Assembly (NCBI RefSeq): GCF_023242365.1
Contig: NZ_JALLIX010000045.1
Location: forward strand, 1 to 53,901
Length of the DNA: 53,901 nt
Origin: Pseudomonas sp. MWU13-2100
GTDB lineage: Bacteria > Pseudomonadota > Gammaproteobacteria > Pseudomonadales > Pseudomonadaceae
Direction: 5' to 3'
In this document: piece after piece, positions 7,806 to 15,449 of the stretch
Numbering within the stretch: position 1 is the stretch's first letter
How the letters are laid out: each line of letters opens with the position of its first letter
The notes under the pieces: model-generated
What the model was told of the DNA's origin: nothing
Seen by the model: the letters and a program-made list of their open reading frames with translations, nothing else
Database searches by the model: none
Program-made: the position numbers and the translations under genes

Positions 7806-8542
7806 TGGGCTGCACCGAGGATTTCCACTGGCAGCGAGAACACATAACCTTCACTGCGCACGGTCTTGATATAGGCTGGCTCACGGGCATCGTCCAGCAG
7901 CCGCTGGCGCAGGCGGCTCACCAGCAGGTCGATGGAGCGGTCGAACAGGTCGGCGTCGCGGCCCTGGGTGAGGTTGAGCAATTGGTCGCGGTTCAGCACC
8001 CGCTGCGGATGATCGAGGAACACCCGCAACAGGCGATATTCGGCGCCACTGAGGGCCACCAGGGTACCGTTTTCATCCAGCAGGTGACGGGCGCTGGTGT
8101 CGAGTTTCCAGCGCCCGAAGCCCAGCAGTCGACCGCTTTCGGTGACGATCAGGTTCGGTGGCAGCATCCGTGTACGGCGCAGCACCGAGTTGATCCGGGC
8201 CAGCAGCTCGCGGGCGGCAAAGGGTTTGACCAGGTAATCGTCGGCGCCCATTTCCAGGCCGATGATGCGGTCGGTTTCATCGCTGCGGGCGGTCAGCATC
8301 AGCACCGGCGTAGCCTTGTGCTTGCCGGCGCGCAATTCACGGCAGAGCAGCAGGCCATCGTCGCCGGGCATCATGATGTCCAGCACGATCAGGTCCACCG
8401 GGGTGGTTTCGAGGAAGGCGCGCATCTGCCGACCGTCGGCGACCACGGTGGTGCGCAGGCCGTTTTTCTTGAGGTAGTTGCCCACCAGCTCTCTGATCTC
8501 GCGGTCATCGTCCACGATCAGAATGTGATCGACATGATCCAT
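7802..8542 (-). CDS. OmpR-family response regulator
   Basis: A 246-residue regulator. The receiver domain (about 5-120) has the acidic pocket VDDD at 10-13, phospho-acceptor Asp55 in LIVLDIMMPG, and Lys in DDYLVKPFAARELLAR. The C-terminal winged-helix DNA-binding domain ends IKTVRSEGYVFSLPVE, typical of the OmpR/PhoB type. The ATG at 8542 has GGAGC upstream. It is the first gene of a two-gene operon with the overlapping sensor kinase. Targets cannot be read from the sequence. Confidence 0.92.
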   Translation of the reverse strand: MDHVDHILIVDDDREIRELVGNYLKKNGLRTTVVADGRQMRAFLETTPVDLIVLDIMMPGDDGLLLCRELRAGKHKATPVLMLTARSDETDRIIGLEMGADDYLVKPFAARELLARINSVLRRTRMLPPNLIVTESGRLLGFGRWKLDTSARHLLDENGTLVALSGAEYRLLRVFLDHPQRVLNRDQLLNLTQGRDADLFDRSIDLLVSRLRQRLLDDAREPAYIKTVRSEGYVFSLPVEILGAAQ

Positions 8543-8777
8543 GGGGCAGCTCCGCCAATGTTGATTTGGAGCTCAGTCTAGCGAGGGTGGCAGCGGCTGG
8601 CATCGGGCCTTTGTATTGCAGTGTATCTGACGGACTACGGATACACAGGTATGCAAAAAAACCGGGCGCTGGCCCTCGGCTTTTCGCCCGTTGCCAGGCA
8701 CTGTTTGCCGCGCCATGAAAAAGTAGCGCCCACGACCAGTGCCTTGGATTAATCAAGTTCGAGTTGCTGCATAACCC

Positions 8778-8822
8778 AAAAAAAGCTACCGCACAAAGTA
8801 CAGGGCACTCAGCGCAGTAGCT
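8778..8822 (-). terminator. Rho-independent terminator overlapping the stop codon of the small gene
   Basis: On the minus strand a stem AGCTACTGC/GCGGTAGCT (one T-G pair, extendable by two more pairs) closes a loop of about 20 bases and is followed by seven T. It begins inside the TAG stop codon of the 61-residue frame. This is the strongest intrinsic terminator in the window and marks the 3' end of a minus-strand transcript coming from 8.8-10 kb. Confidence 0.75.
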
Positions 8823-9006
8823 AAAACTTACCAAAGGGATGATGAAGTCGAGATGACTCACTGACTGTTCCCGGCAAGTCGCCGGAGAATAGGTGAGGCA
8901 TAACGTTGCCATCGAGGCGAACAGTAGCATTGTCGGCGGGGGATGGCTTATCAGCTGTATTGATAGTCAGTATTGATACTAATCTGCGCGATTTATCGGC
9001 GATCAT
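8821..9006 (-). CDS. Small hypothetical protein, 61 residues
   Basis: The frame MIADKSRRLVSILTINTADK... ends RLHHPFGKF. I recognise no family. Two features argue that it is real. A strong ribosome site GGAGG lies seven bases before the ATG at 9006 (GGAGGCGCTGAC then ATG). The stop codon abuts and overlaps an intrinsic terminator, as expected of a compact transcription unit. The composition is basic at the N-terminus, with no membrane segment or signal peptide. It lies 55 bp downstream of the diguanylate cyclase on the same strand and could be the last gene of that transcript or have its own promoter. The alternative is a 3' UTR or small RNA. Confidence 0.5.
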   Translation of the reverse strand: MIADKSRRLVSILTINTADKPSPADNATVRLDGNVMPHLFSGDLPGTVSESSRLHHPFGKF

Positions 9007-9061
9007 GTCAGCGCCTCCGCAGTGGCCGGGTCTCGACTTCAATATCCGGGGCCTCCGCCTA

Positions 9062-10006
9062 TCAGTCGCTGAAGTTGGCGTATTCGGCTCCCATGCGACC
9101 GTTACGTTTGACCCGGTAGAGCAATTCATCGACCTTCTCGACAAACCCCAGTGCCGGTTCGTCGATGGCGGGGCGTATGGTGCCGACTCCGAGGCTGAGA
9201 CTCAGCAGTCCGGAAATCGCCGACTTCTCATGTTCGATCTGCTGCTGGCGAACCAGTTGCAGGCATTTCTCCGCCACTTGCCGGGCCTTGTCCGCCGGTG
9301 TTTCGGGCAGTAGCCAGATGAACTCCTCACCGCCGATCCGGGCAATGAAGTCCCGGGGCCGATTGGTCGCCTGGGACAGGGTCTGGGCCACTTGGCGCAG
9401 GGCCTCGTCACCTTTGATATGCCCGTAGTGGTCGTTGTACTGCTTGAAAAAATCGATATCCAGGATGATCAGCGACAGCGGCAGTTGATTGCGCTGGGCA
9501 TGTTCCCACTCCCGGGCAAGCACGGTGTCGAACATGCGGCGATTGGCAATACCGGTCAGGCCATCCTGGAACGAGTACTCCTCCAGCTGCTTTTGCAGAC
9601 GGATCAGGTGTTCCTCGGTTTTCTTGCGCTCACTGATATCGAACATGAAGCCGATCAGCGCCTCGACTTCGCCGTTCTTGCGCACCACATGCACCACATC
9701 ACGGATCCAGACGTAGTCGCCGTCGCGGGTCAGCGCCCGGTAGTCGGCCTCGTGGTCGACACCGGCCTTGGACTGCGACACGCAGAAGTTCACCACATAC
9801 TCGCGGTCATCCGGGTGCATGCGGGCCACCCAGTCATCGACCCCGACCCAGCTGTCCGGTGTCCAGCCGAGCAGGCTCTCGATCTGCGGGCCGATGTAGC
9901 TGAAGGTCATGGTTGGCCAATCGATCCGCCAGGGAATCGCCTTGGTCGATTCAAGCAGGGTCTTGTAGACGTCACTATCGGTTTCGGTAGAGGGCGTGGC
10001 GCTCAT
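9062..10006 (-). CDS. PAS-GGDEF diguanylate cyclase
   Basis: A 314-residue cytoplasmic protein without membrane segments. A PAS domain with a PAC segment (about 15-130; WVARMHPDDREYV, EALIGFMFDISERKKTEEH) is joined by a short coiled coil to a GGDEF domain (about 145-310). The active site GGEEF is at 225-229. Five residues upstream lies RPRD (216-219), the RxxD product-inhibition site. So it should make cyclic di-GMP and be feedback-inhibited. The end SLGVGTIRP ... LYRVKRNGRMGAEY is typical. The PAS ligand is unknown. It is divergent from fabV, with about 217 bp between starts. Confidence 0.92.
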   Translation of the reverse strand: MSATPSTETDSDVYKTLLESTKAIPWRIDWPTMTFSYIGPQIESLLGWTPDSWVGVDDWVARMHPDDREYVVNFCVSQSKAGVDHEADYRALTRDGDYVWIRDVVHVVRKNGEVEALIGFMFDISERKKTEEHLIRLQKQLEEYSFQDGLTGIANRRMFDTVLAREWEHAQRNQLPLSLIILDIDFFKQYNDHYGHIKGDEALRQVAQTLSQATNRPRDFIARIGGEEFIWLLPETPADKARQVAEKCLQLVRQQQIEHEKSAISGLLSLSLGVGTIRPAIDEPALGFVEKVDELLYRVKRNGRMGAEYANFSD

Positions 10007-10223
10007 GATCGATCAGGCTTCGCTGGCTGAGATGGGCGCTAGAATGTTGCGTGCACGACGGCTAATCAAGGTCCAGGCGATACATGGCAAGGGAATTTGC
10101 TTTCCCCGCGCGGGCCCGTGTTGTAAAAGCAGTGACGCATCGGCTTTTTGAACGTCTATGACTAGAATCCGCGACGCTGCTTACCGCCAGTGTCGATATC
10201 GGCCTATGAAAAAAGGGAACCTT

Positions 10224-11420
10224 ATGATCATCAAACCACGCGTTCGTGGCTTTATCTGTGTGACTACCCATCCAGTGGGTTGCGAAGCCAACGTCAAGCA
10301 ACAGATTGACTACGTCACCCAGCAAGGCCCGGTCAGTGACGGACCGAAGAACGTCCTGGTGCTCGGTGCATCCACCGGTTACGGCCTGGCGGCACGCATC
10401 ACCGCGGCCTTCGGTTGTGGTGCCAACACCCTGGGCGTGTTCTTCGAGCGTGAAGGCGACGAAGGCAAGCTCGGCACCGCCGGCTGGTACAACAGCGCGG
10501 CGTTCCACAAGTTTGCCGAAGCCAAGGGCCTGTACGCCAAGAGCATCAACGGCGATGCGTTTTCCGATGAAGTCAAGCGCCTGACCATCGAAACCATCAA
10601 GCGCGACATGGGCAAGATCGACCTGGTGGTGTACAGCCTGGCGGCACCGCGTCGTACCGATCCGAAAACCGGTGAAGTCTACAGCTCGACGCTCAAGCCG
10701 ATCGGCAAGTCGGTCACCCAGCGTGGTCTGAACACCGACAAGGAAGAGGTCAACGTCACCACGCTGGCCGAAGCAACCCAGGAAGAGATCGACGGTACCG
10801 TCAAGGTCATGGGCGGTGAAGACTGGCAGCTGTGGATCGATGCCCTGGACGAAGCCGGTGTGCTGGCTGACGGTGCGAAAACCACCGCGTTCACCTACCT
10901 GGGCGAAAAACTGACCCACGACATCTACTGGAACGGCTCCATCGGCGCGGCCAAGAAGGACCTGGACCAGAAGGTCCTGAAGATTCGCCAGCGTCTGGCG
11001 GCCAAAGGCGGCGACGCGCGGGTTTCGGTGTTGAAAGCCGTGGTGACCCAGGCCAGCTCGGCGATCCCGATCATGCCGCTGTACCTGTCGTTGCTGTTCA
11101 AGGTGATGAAGGAGCAGGGCTCCCACGAAGGTTGCATCGAGCAGGTCTACGGCCTGTACAAGGACAGCCTGTACTCGCCGACCCCGATCCTCGACGAAGA
11201 CGGTCGCCTGCGTGCCGACTACAAGGAACTGCAGCCGGAAGTCCAGGCGCAGGTGGCGAAGCTGTGGGATGCGGTCACCACCGAAAACCTCAACGAACTG
11301 ACGGATTTCGCCGGCTACAAGGCCGAGTTCCTGCGTCTGTTCGGTTTCGGCGTCGAGGGTGTGGATTACGAAGCCGATGTCAGCCCGGACGTGGCGATCG
11401 TCAATCTGATCCAGGCCTGA
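10224..11420 (+). CDS. fabV: Enoyl-[acyl-carrier-protein] reductase FabV
   Basis: A 398-residue NADH-dependent enoyl-ACP/trans-2-enoyl-CoA reductase. MIIKPRVRGFICVTTHP opens the protein, the cofactor loop GASTGYGLAAR lies at about 48-58, and the catalytic Tyr-X8-Lys is Tyr235 and Lys244 (YWNGSIGAAK), in family positions. It performs the last step of fatty acid elongation. In P. aeruginosa FabV accounts for triclosan tolerance, so the same is expected here. ATG 10224 follows AAAAGGGAA; upstream in-frame starts lack this signal. Downstream hairpins may end the transcript. Confidence 0.95.
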   Translation: MIIKPRVRGFICVTTHPVGCEANVKQQIDYVTQQGPVSDGPKNVLVLGASTGYGLAARITAAFGCGANTLGVFFEREGDEGKLGTAGWYNSAAFHKFAEAKGLYAKSINGDAFSDEVKRLTIETIKRDMGKIDLVVYSLAAPRRTDPKTGEVYSSTLKPIGKSVTQRGLNTDKEEVNVTTLAEATQEEIDGTVKVMGGEDWQLWIDALDEAGVLADGAKTTAFTYLGEKLTHDIYWNGSIGAAKKDLDQKVLKIRQRLAAKGGDARVSVLKAVVTQASSAIPIMPLYLSLLFKVMKEQGSHEGCIEQVYGLYKDSLYSPTPILDEDGRLRADYKELQPEVQAQVAKLWDAVTTENLNELTDFAGYKAEFLRLFGFGVEGVDYEADVSPDVAIVNLIQA

Positions 11421-11424
11421 ATCG

Positions 11425-11526
11425 GCGCCCGCGTCCTGCGGGTCCGAGGCGGGCGCTTGAGGGGCCGGGTCATCCGGCTCCCCAAGGTGATTGCCGGGTT
11501 TGGCCGCGCCGCTTCGAAGGCGCGGC
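11425..11526. terminator. GC-rich hairpins between convergent fabV and lpxO-like gene
   Basis: Perfect 8-bp arms GCGCCCGC (11425-11432) and GCGGGCGC (11449-11456) lie just after the fabV stop. A second 8-bp stem GCCGCGCC (11503-11510) with GGCGCGGC (11519-11526) lies just beyond the stop of the opposing gene. T-runs are weak. Position between convergent genes suggests termination in both directions. Confidence 0.45.
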
Positions 11527-11543
11527 GCAACCCCTGGCCGTTG

Positions 11544-12368
11544 TTACTTGATGACCTTCCAGTTCTTGTAGAAGCCCTGGCGCAGGGTGAACGCCGCGCT
11601 GGCGAACGCCGCGATCGCGCCGCTGATAATGCGCGGGGCGTAGGACGGGCGCACGATATCGATGAACAGGCAGTAACGCTTGGCGTCGTTCTTGTTGAAG
11701 GACGCATGCAGCAGCGTGTCATCGAAAATGAACAGCGGGTCGTCATGCCAGTAGTGTTTCTGATTCCGGCACTGGATATAGACGCCGTCATGGTGTGGCG
11801 CCGGGGCCATGTTGTAGAGCACGCGGAACATCATGCGCAGCGGGCCGAAGTGGAAGGACGTCGAGCGGTTTTCATTGAATACCGATACGCCCACGGTCTT
11901 GACATAGGGGAACTTCTGCTGGAGTTCCGGGATGTCCAGTTCGGTGTCGATCTTGCGCCCGTACCACTGGAAGAACAGCATGCCGCGCTTGTTTTCCGCC
12001 ATCCGTGAGTCGAGGTACTGGATGATCTCGTCCTTGTGGCTCATCGCCTTGTCGATGACCTGCTGCAGGTCGCGCTGGCAGTCTTGCGGCAGGTCCTGCA
12101 TCTTGTAGATGCCGCGATTGGGCTTGCTGATCAGGTCGAACAGCGAGTTGAAGGGCGACAGCACCCAGGTGTTGCGGCCGTTGCCGATAAAATACTTCTT
12201 CGCCAGCTCGGCGGTGTAGATGCCGTTGCGCAGGAAGTCATAGACACCGCAAACCACAACCAGAAGCAGAAAGCCGAGGACGGTTTTCGGAAAGCAGTAG
12301 ATCAGCAAGAGTACGGCCAGTGTCCAGAGGATGGAGACGACTTTCTTGCGGATGTTGCGAATACTCAT
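11544..12368 (-). CDS. lpxO: LpxO-like aspartyl/asparaginyl beta-hydroxylase (lipid A 2-hydroxylase family)
   Basis: A 274-residue protein. One or two N-terminal membrane helices (about 8-42, VVSILWTLAVLLLIY and VLGFLLLVVVCGVYDFL) precede a cytoplasmic beta-hydroxylase domain. Candidate iron and oxoglutarate residues are in APAPHHDG and HYWHDDPLFIFDDTLLHASFN, followed by KRYCLFIDIVRP. LpxO hydroxylates the 2-position of a lipid A acyl chain using Fe(II), oxygen and 2-oxoglutarate. Length and layout fit. The ATG at 12368 opens MSIRNIRKK; 20 in-frame codons upstream lack a ribosome site. It is divergent from the RNase T2 gene. Assignment to LpxO rather than a related hydroxylase is likely but not certain. 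Confidence 0.8.
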   Translation of the reverse strand: MSIRNIRKKVVSILWTLAVLLLIYCFPKTVLGFLLLVVVCGVYDFLRNGIYTAELAKKYFIGNGRNTWVLSPFNSLFDLISKPNRGIYKMQDLPQDCQRDLQQVIDKAMSHKDEIIQYLDSRMAENKRGMLFFQWYGRKIDTELDIPELQQKFPYVKTVGVSVFNENRSTSFHFGPLRMMFRVLYNMAPAPHHDGVYIQCRNQKHYWHDDPLFIFDDTLLHASFNKNDAKRYCLFIDIVRPSYAPRIISGAIAAFASAAFTLRQGFYKNWKVIK

Positions 12369-12563
12369 GAAACACTGCTCCCTAGAGCGACTGCGGCATC
12401 TGTGGCGTGCGCCGGGACGGCGCGGCAAAGCCTGGAAAAAAGTGCTGAATGTTACTGTTTTATAGTGGTATTTGACAGTTATTGTTAACGCCGGATCTTG
12501 ATCTGAAGCGATGGTTACGATGTTTTGAGCGCCATGATGGCGCCCTATGGGGTAGGAAAACCA

Positions 12564-13220
12564 ATGAAATTATCTTCTGTAGTCGCCTTGTTCATCGTCC
12601 TGACGGTGGGCCATGCCGGTCTCAGCGAAGCCCGGCAGTCGAGGCAGCAGACCGAATCGGTGGCGGGGGTCTTCGATTATTACCTGTTGACCTTGTCCTG
12701 GTCGCCGACCTTCTGTCTGACCCATGCCAACGCCCAGCAATGCAGTGGCAAGGGTTATGGCTTCGTGCTCCATGGCTTGTGGCCGCAGTATGCCAAGGGC
12801 GGCTGGCCGCAATCCTGTCCGCCGTTGACACCCCTGACGCAGCAGGAGCGGCAGAAGGGCCTCACGCTGTTTCCCTCGGGCAAACTGCTGGAGCATGAGT
12901 GGGACAAGCACGGCACCTGCAGTGGCCTGGGCGCTTCGGGCTACCTGAATGCGGCCGACAAGGCGCTGGGAACGGTGGTGGTTCCGCAAGCCCTGCAACC
13001 CTCGACGACGCCGCGTGAATACTCCGCCGAGCAGATCGTCCAACTGTTCCGCCAGAGCAACCCGGGGCTGCCCGAGGGCGGTGTGACGGTGCGCTGCAGC
13101 GGACCGGAACTGGCCGAGGTGCGTGTGTGCCTGACCAAGGACCTGGGCTTCGGCGAGTGCGGCAAGGGTGTCAGGAATCAATGCCGGCAAGGGCCGGTGC
13201 GCGTGCCCCCGATTCGCTGA
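12564..13220 (+). CDS. Secreted ribonuclease T2 family protein
   Basis: A 218-residue protein with a signal peptide (MKLSSVVALFIVLTVGHAGL, cleavage likely near residue 22-24). Both catalytic segments of RNase T2 are present: FVLHGLWPQY with His70, and HEWDKHGTC with Glu112 and His116. Cysteines at 51, 60, 85 and 119 can form the usual disulfides. The enzyme cleaves RNA without base specificity in the periplasm or outside the cell. ATG 12564 precedes the signal peptide; an upstream in-frame ATG at 12525 would bury it. It is divergent from the lpxO-like gene. Confidence 0.9.
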   Translation: MKLSSVVALFIVLTVGHAGLSEARQSRQQTESVAGVFDYYLLTLSWSPTFCLTHANAQQCSGKGYGFVLHGLWPQYAKGGWPQSCPPLTPLTQQERQKGLTLFPSGKLLEHEWDKHGTCSGLGASGYLNAADKALGTVVVPQALQPSTTPREYSAEQIVQLFRQSNPGLPEGGVTVRCSGPELAEVRVCLTKDLGFGECGKGVRNQCRQGPVRVPPIR

Positions 13221-13350
13221 TCGCTCTGCGGACCACTTGGGCGGCGCTTGAATCGAGGCGCAGCTCAAGTGTCGCGTTGTGCACAAATGTTCAAGACAGG
13301 CGCGCGACGGGCTGGCAAAGTCAGCGTCTTTTTCTTTGTGCCTGAGTCTT

Positions 13351-14049
13351 ATGTCCGATCATCTCTTACCTCGTACCGCCTTCCTGCGCGGTGCCGTGGC
13401 CATCCTGCCGTTGTCCCTGGCAACCGCGCCCTGGGGATTGCTGGCCGGCTCCATGGCCATCGAGGCCAACCTGACCCCGCTGCAGGGCCAGGGCTTGTCC
13501 AGCATCGTGTTTGCCGGGGCCGCGCAACTGGTGGCGATCGGCATGCTCAAGGGCGGCGCGGGGATCTTCTCGATCCTGCTCACCACCGCGCTGCTGACCT
13601 CGCAGCACCTGTTGTACGGCATGAGCATGCGTTCGGTGATTTCCCCGTTGTCCGGGCGTTGGCGGGTCGGCCTGGGCTTCCTGCTGACCGACGAACTGTT
13701 CGCCTTGACCAGCCAGCACGACAAGCAACAGTTCAACCGCTGGTATGCGCTGGGGGTCGGGCTGACGTTCTATATCGCCTGGAACCTGTTCACCCTGGCG
13801 GGGATCGTGCTGGGCCGCAGCATTCCCGGCCTTGAGCACCTGGGGCTGGATTTTTCCATCGCGGCGACCTTTATCGCCTTGATCACCCCGGTGGTGCGCA
13901 ATGTGCCGACCGTGGTCTGCGTGGCGGTGTCGTTGTTCTGTTCGGTGCTGTTCAGCTACTGGCAGTTGGGTTCGGCGCTGGTGCTGTCGGGGCTGGCGGG
14001 AATGACGGCGGGATTTCTCTGCAACAAGCTGTATCGGGGGCGCGAATGA
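13351..14049 (+). CDS. azlC: AzlC family branched-chain amino acid exporter, large subunit
   Basis: A 232-residue inner-membrane protein with about six to seven hydrophobic helices. The family signatures are FLRGAVAILPLSLATAPWGLLAG near the N-terminus, SSIVFAGAAQLVAIG, SQHLLYGMSMR and FLLTDELFAL. AzlC with AzlD exports branched-chain amino acids or analogues. ATG 13351 begins MSDHLLPRTAFLRG; upstream in-frame codons look non-coding. azlD follows with a 4-base ATGA overlap. Substrate is inferred from the family. Confidence 0.9.
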   Translation: MSDHLLPRTAFLRGAVAILPLSLATAPWGLLAGSMAIEANLTPLQGQGLSSIVFAGAAQLVAIGMLKGGAGIFSILLTTALLTSQHLLYGMSMRSVISPLSGRWRVGLGFLLTDELFALTSQHDKQQFNRWYALGVGLTFYIAWNLFTLAGIVLGRSIPGLEHLGLDFSIAATFIALITPVVRNVPTVVCVAVSLFCSVLFSYWQLGSALVLSGLAGMTAGFLCNKLYRGRE

Positions 14050-14363
14050 TGGTCTGGGCGGTGATTTTCGGGATGGGCCTGTTGGTGTTCCTCAACCGTT
14101 ATGTGTTTCTCGAACCGCGCTTGCCGGTGCGCCTGAGCAGCAATGCCCGGCAGTTCCTCGGCTTTGCCGTGCCGGGCATGCTCACGGCGATCTGCGGGCC
14201 GATCGTGTTCATGCCCGATCACCAGTTGAACCTGCAATACGACAATCCGTACCTGCTCAGTTCGCTGGTGGCCATCGGCCTGGTGCTCTACACCCGCAAC
14301 ACCTTGCTCAGCATGTTGCTGAGCATGGCGTTCTTTTTCCTGCTGCGCTGGTGGTTGGGGTGA
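14046..14363 (+). CDS. azlD: AzlD family branched-chain amino acid transporter, small subunit
   Basis: A 105-residue, very hydrophobic protein with about four helices, overlapping azlC by four bases. The segments VWAVIFGMGLLVFLNRYVFL, QFLGFAVPGMLTAICGPIVF and LVAIGLVLYTRNTLLSMLLSM are typical of AzlD, the obligate partner of AzlC. Its stop lies 25 bp from the stop of a convergent gene. Confidence 0.9.
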   Translation: MMVWAVIFGMGLLVFLNRYVFLEPRLPVRLSSNARQFLGFAVPGMLTAICGPIVFMPDHQLNLQYDNPYLLSSLVAIGLVLYTRNTLLSMLLSMAFFFLLRWWLG

Positions 14364-14388
14364 TCTTCGGCTGAGCTGCTGGTGCGGC

Positions 14389-14871
14389 TTATTTGAAGTG
14401 GGTATCGGCCACCGGCATGATCGTCGCGACACGCCAGCCGTCGGCGTTGCGCAGCAGGGTCTGGCTGATCAGGAGGGTGTTTTTCTGCGGCGTTTCACCG
14501 GCGTGGCTGCGGGTGAAAGTCACGGGCACCAGGATCTGCGCCACCGTGTCATTGAGCTGCGTAGTGCGGAATTTGCTCATGTCCGGGTCCAGTTGCCAGA
14601 CGCCCTGATAGTAGTCTTTCAAGCGTTCGACCACCGCATCCGGTCCCCAACTGGCGCCGCCCCGGGCGTACCAGAGCATCTGCGGCGAATCCCAGAGCAT
14701 CGAGCGGATCTGCTTGAGGTCGTGGGCGTTCTGCGCCTTGACGAAATCGCTGAAGAACCCGCGCACCTCGTCTTCGTTCGAGGCGGCGAAGGCGCTGCTG
14801 GTGGAGAGGGTGATCAGTGCACCCAGCAGCAGGGAACAGGTGGCGATGCGGGTGGTGGGAAACAGCTTCAT
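14389..14871 (-). CDS. Secreted SnoaL/NTF2-like protein of unknown function
   Basis: A 160-residue protein with a clear signal peptide (MKLFPTTRIATCSLLLGALITLSTSSAFA, cleavage about residue 29). The mature part looks like a SnoaL/DUF4440 cone fold: DEVRGFFSDFVKAQNAHDLKQI with DSPQMLWYARGG, then a terminal sheet TLLISQTLLRNADGWRVATI. Such folds bind small ligands or catalyse isomerisation, but no catalytic residue can be pointed to. It is convergent with azlD and probably periplasmic. The family call comes from the pattern and is moderate. Confidence 0.7.
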   Translation of the reverse strand: MKLFPTTRIATCSLLLGALITLSTSSAFAASNEDEVRGFFSDFVKAQNAHDLKQIRSMLWDSPQMLWYARGGASWGPDAVVERLKDYYQGVWQLDPDMSKFRTTQLNDTVAQILVPVTFTRSHAGETPQKNTLLISQTLLRNADGWRVATIMPVADTHFK

Positions 14872-15020
14872 GGTTGCTCCTGGCAGGCGTTCTGCGACTC
14901 AAAGGACAATGCGTGTTCATCTGTGAGCCAGCCTAATCGTCCGAGGACCATGAAAAGTGTCGTTTAACCCTCGTTTCGGGACGTCCAGGCGGGTGGGTCA
15001 CTCAAAGGTGAACGCGGTTT

Positions 15021-15153
15021 TGTGGCGAGCGGGCTTGCCCGCGCTCGGCTGCGAAGCAGTCGTTAAATCGGATATCTCGCTCTTTCTGAAACACCGCGTT
15101 CGCCGGTTTTAGGGCCGCTTCGCGCCCCAACGCGGGCAAGCCCGCTCGCCACA
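15021..15153. repeat. REPIN: two REP elements in inverted orientation
   Basis: TGTGGCGAGCGGGCTTGCCC at 15021 and its complement ending at 15153 frame a 133-bp unit, with CGCGGGCAAGCCCGCTCGCC in the right arm. This is the typical Pseudomonas REPIN doublet: non-coding, spread by a RAYT transposase that is not in this window. It separates the SnoaL-like gene from the regulator remnant. Confidence 0.85.
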
Positions 15154-15202
15154 AGTCCATGTTCATCTTCAGGTTTGAGGTAAGCCCAGCTTGCATTTCG
15201 AC

Positions 15203-15358
15203 TCAAGAAATGGCTTCGCGCTGTTGCGCCGGCCCGGTCTTGACTCGGGCATTGCGCCGCATGGCCCGTGGCGGTTCGCCGAACGCCCGGACAAAGGCGC
15301 GGCGTATCCGCTCGCTGTCACCGAAACCGGGAAAGGTGATGAAACCGATACGCAGCAT
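15203..15358 (-). pseudogene. Remnant of a GlxA/AraC-type regulator with internal deletion
   Basis: The 51-codon frame starts MLRIGFITFPGF, which resembles the first strand of a GlxA-type DJ-1/PfpI domain. It continues directly into GFGDSERIRRAFVRAFGEPP, then RAMRR, which is the last helix region of an AraC DNA-binding domain. About 270 residues expected between them are missing. The junction lies within GGTTTCGGT, so deletion across a short shared sequence is plausible. An intact regulator of the same type is next door. That it was once a full gene is inference. Confidence 0.55.
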
Positions 15359-15449
15359 ACTGACTCCGAAGCACCCTGGACCTGCGGGAAGAATAGATTA
15401 CCTCAATCATGAAATATGCAGAGTGAATCCAGGCCGAGTTGTTTCCCCT

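Noticed and set aside
6234..7847. 537-codon plus-strand frame opposite the sensor kinase
   Set aside because: The opposite strand encodes a complete histidine kinase with all boxes; the plus frame is low-complexity Gln/Gly/Arg-rich shadow.
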